A stretch of DNA of 64,000 nt from Oryzobacter faecalis (lineage in GTDB: Bacteria; Actinomycetota; Actinomycetes; Actinomycetales; Dermatophilaceae), in assembly GCF_046764005.1 (NCBI RefSeq), contig NZ_JBKOFW010000003.1, forward strand, positions 248,001 through 312,000, in the 5' to 3' direction. A program made the position numbers and the translations under genes. Of this stretch, positions 63,910 to 64,000 are shown piece after piece. Within the stretch, counting starts at the first letter, position 1. Each line of letters opens with the position of its first letter. The notes below the pieces were generated by a model, which had not been told where the DNA came from, searched no databases, and saw nothing but the letters and a program-made list of their open reading frames with translations.

Positions 63910-64000
63910 CCAGTTCTCGATCGACCGCCGCCGCTTCCTCCATGGCCTCGGCGCCCTCGGCCTCGGCGGGGCGCTCTCGGCCTGCGTCGGGCCCACCATC
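63902..64000 (+). CDS. ABC transporter substrate-binding lipoprotein (partial)
   Basis: Only the first 33 codons fall inside the window, starting with the ATG at 63902, which overlaps the isomerase stop codon by 8 bases. A twin-arginine signal (RRRFLHGLGALGLGGALSAC) ends in the lipobox LSAC, as in Tat-secreted solute-binding lipoproteins. It likely starts an ABC importer for the sugar handled by the upstream enzymes. Confidence 0.7.
   Translation, partial: MSDQFSIDRRRFLHGLGALGLGGALSACVGPTI

Overview
The window is a GC-rich (clearly over 70%) stretch of a high-GC Gram-positive chromosome. A DUF4032 gene next to a stand-alone MsmK/UgpC-type ATPase, PASTA-less Ser/Thr kinases, ThrE, many LacI/GntR/DeoR/PucR regulators, frequent GTG starts and 4-bp stop/start overlaps point to an actinobacterium, plausibly of the Intrasporangiaceae/Dermatophilaceae or a neighbouring micrococcal family (the family is inference).

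Layout. (1) 1-7675: chromosomal genes: DUF4032 protein (cut by the window edge), sugar-ABC ATPase, divergent LacI regulator, CBS protein, membrane Ser/Thr kinase and a ThrE-type exporter. (2) 7726-36080: a tRNA-Thr(UGU) gene whose 3' half is repeated exactly (49 bp) 28.3 kb downstream. The repeats bound an integrated element with a tyrosine integrase and excisionase at its left end, small hypothetical genes, a decayed nucleoside-ABC/ribokinase cluster with a LacI regulator, and then a complete nitrate-to-nitric-oxide respiration module: a membrane-fused copper nitrite reductase, NnrS-like protein, hemerythrin, DUF2249, two NarK transporters, MobA, two SufR-like regulators, narGHJI and a DUF6457 protein. 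A third, degenerate copy of the tRNA 3' end lies inside the element at 18550-18596 and separates the nucleoside part from the nitrate part, so the island looks composite. (3) 36196-44288: an IS481-type transposase scrap, then a cytosine-permease/hydantoinase-like/three-DUF917/PucR operon for some nucleobase- or hydantoin-like compound. (4) 44328-46980: a frameshifted membrane-protein gene and methionine-salvage genes mtnD-mtnB-mtnC. (5) 47292-53917: a fructan/sucrose regulon: GH32 enzyme, LacI repressor, lipoprotein plus two permeases, and a second GH32-like enzyme, linked by three near-identical operators; it lacks its own ATPase. (6) 54189-57504: PEP synthase and its bifunctional kinase/pyrophosphorylase regulator. 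(7) 57524-59644: GntR regulator, a perfect palindromic operator and a Tat-exported amidohydrolase. (8) 59666-64000: DeoR regulator, YihV-like kinase, YihT-like aldolase, FucI-family isomerase and the start of an ABC substrate-binding protein, which together look like the core of a sulfoquinovose (sulfo-EMP2-like) pathway running off the window edge.

How it works together: the island would let the host respire nitrate to nitrite (NarGHI, with NarK exchange and the MGD cofactor from MobA) and reduce nitrite to NO (NirK). No NO reductase or N2O reductase is present in the window; the NnrS-like, hemerythrin and DUF2249 proteins may deal with NO. The other regions are mainly substrate-specific uptake and catabolic modules, each with its own regulator.
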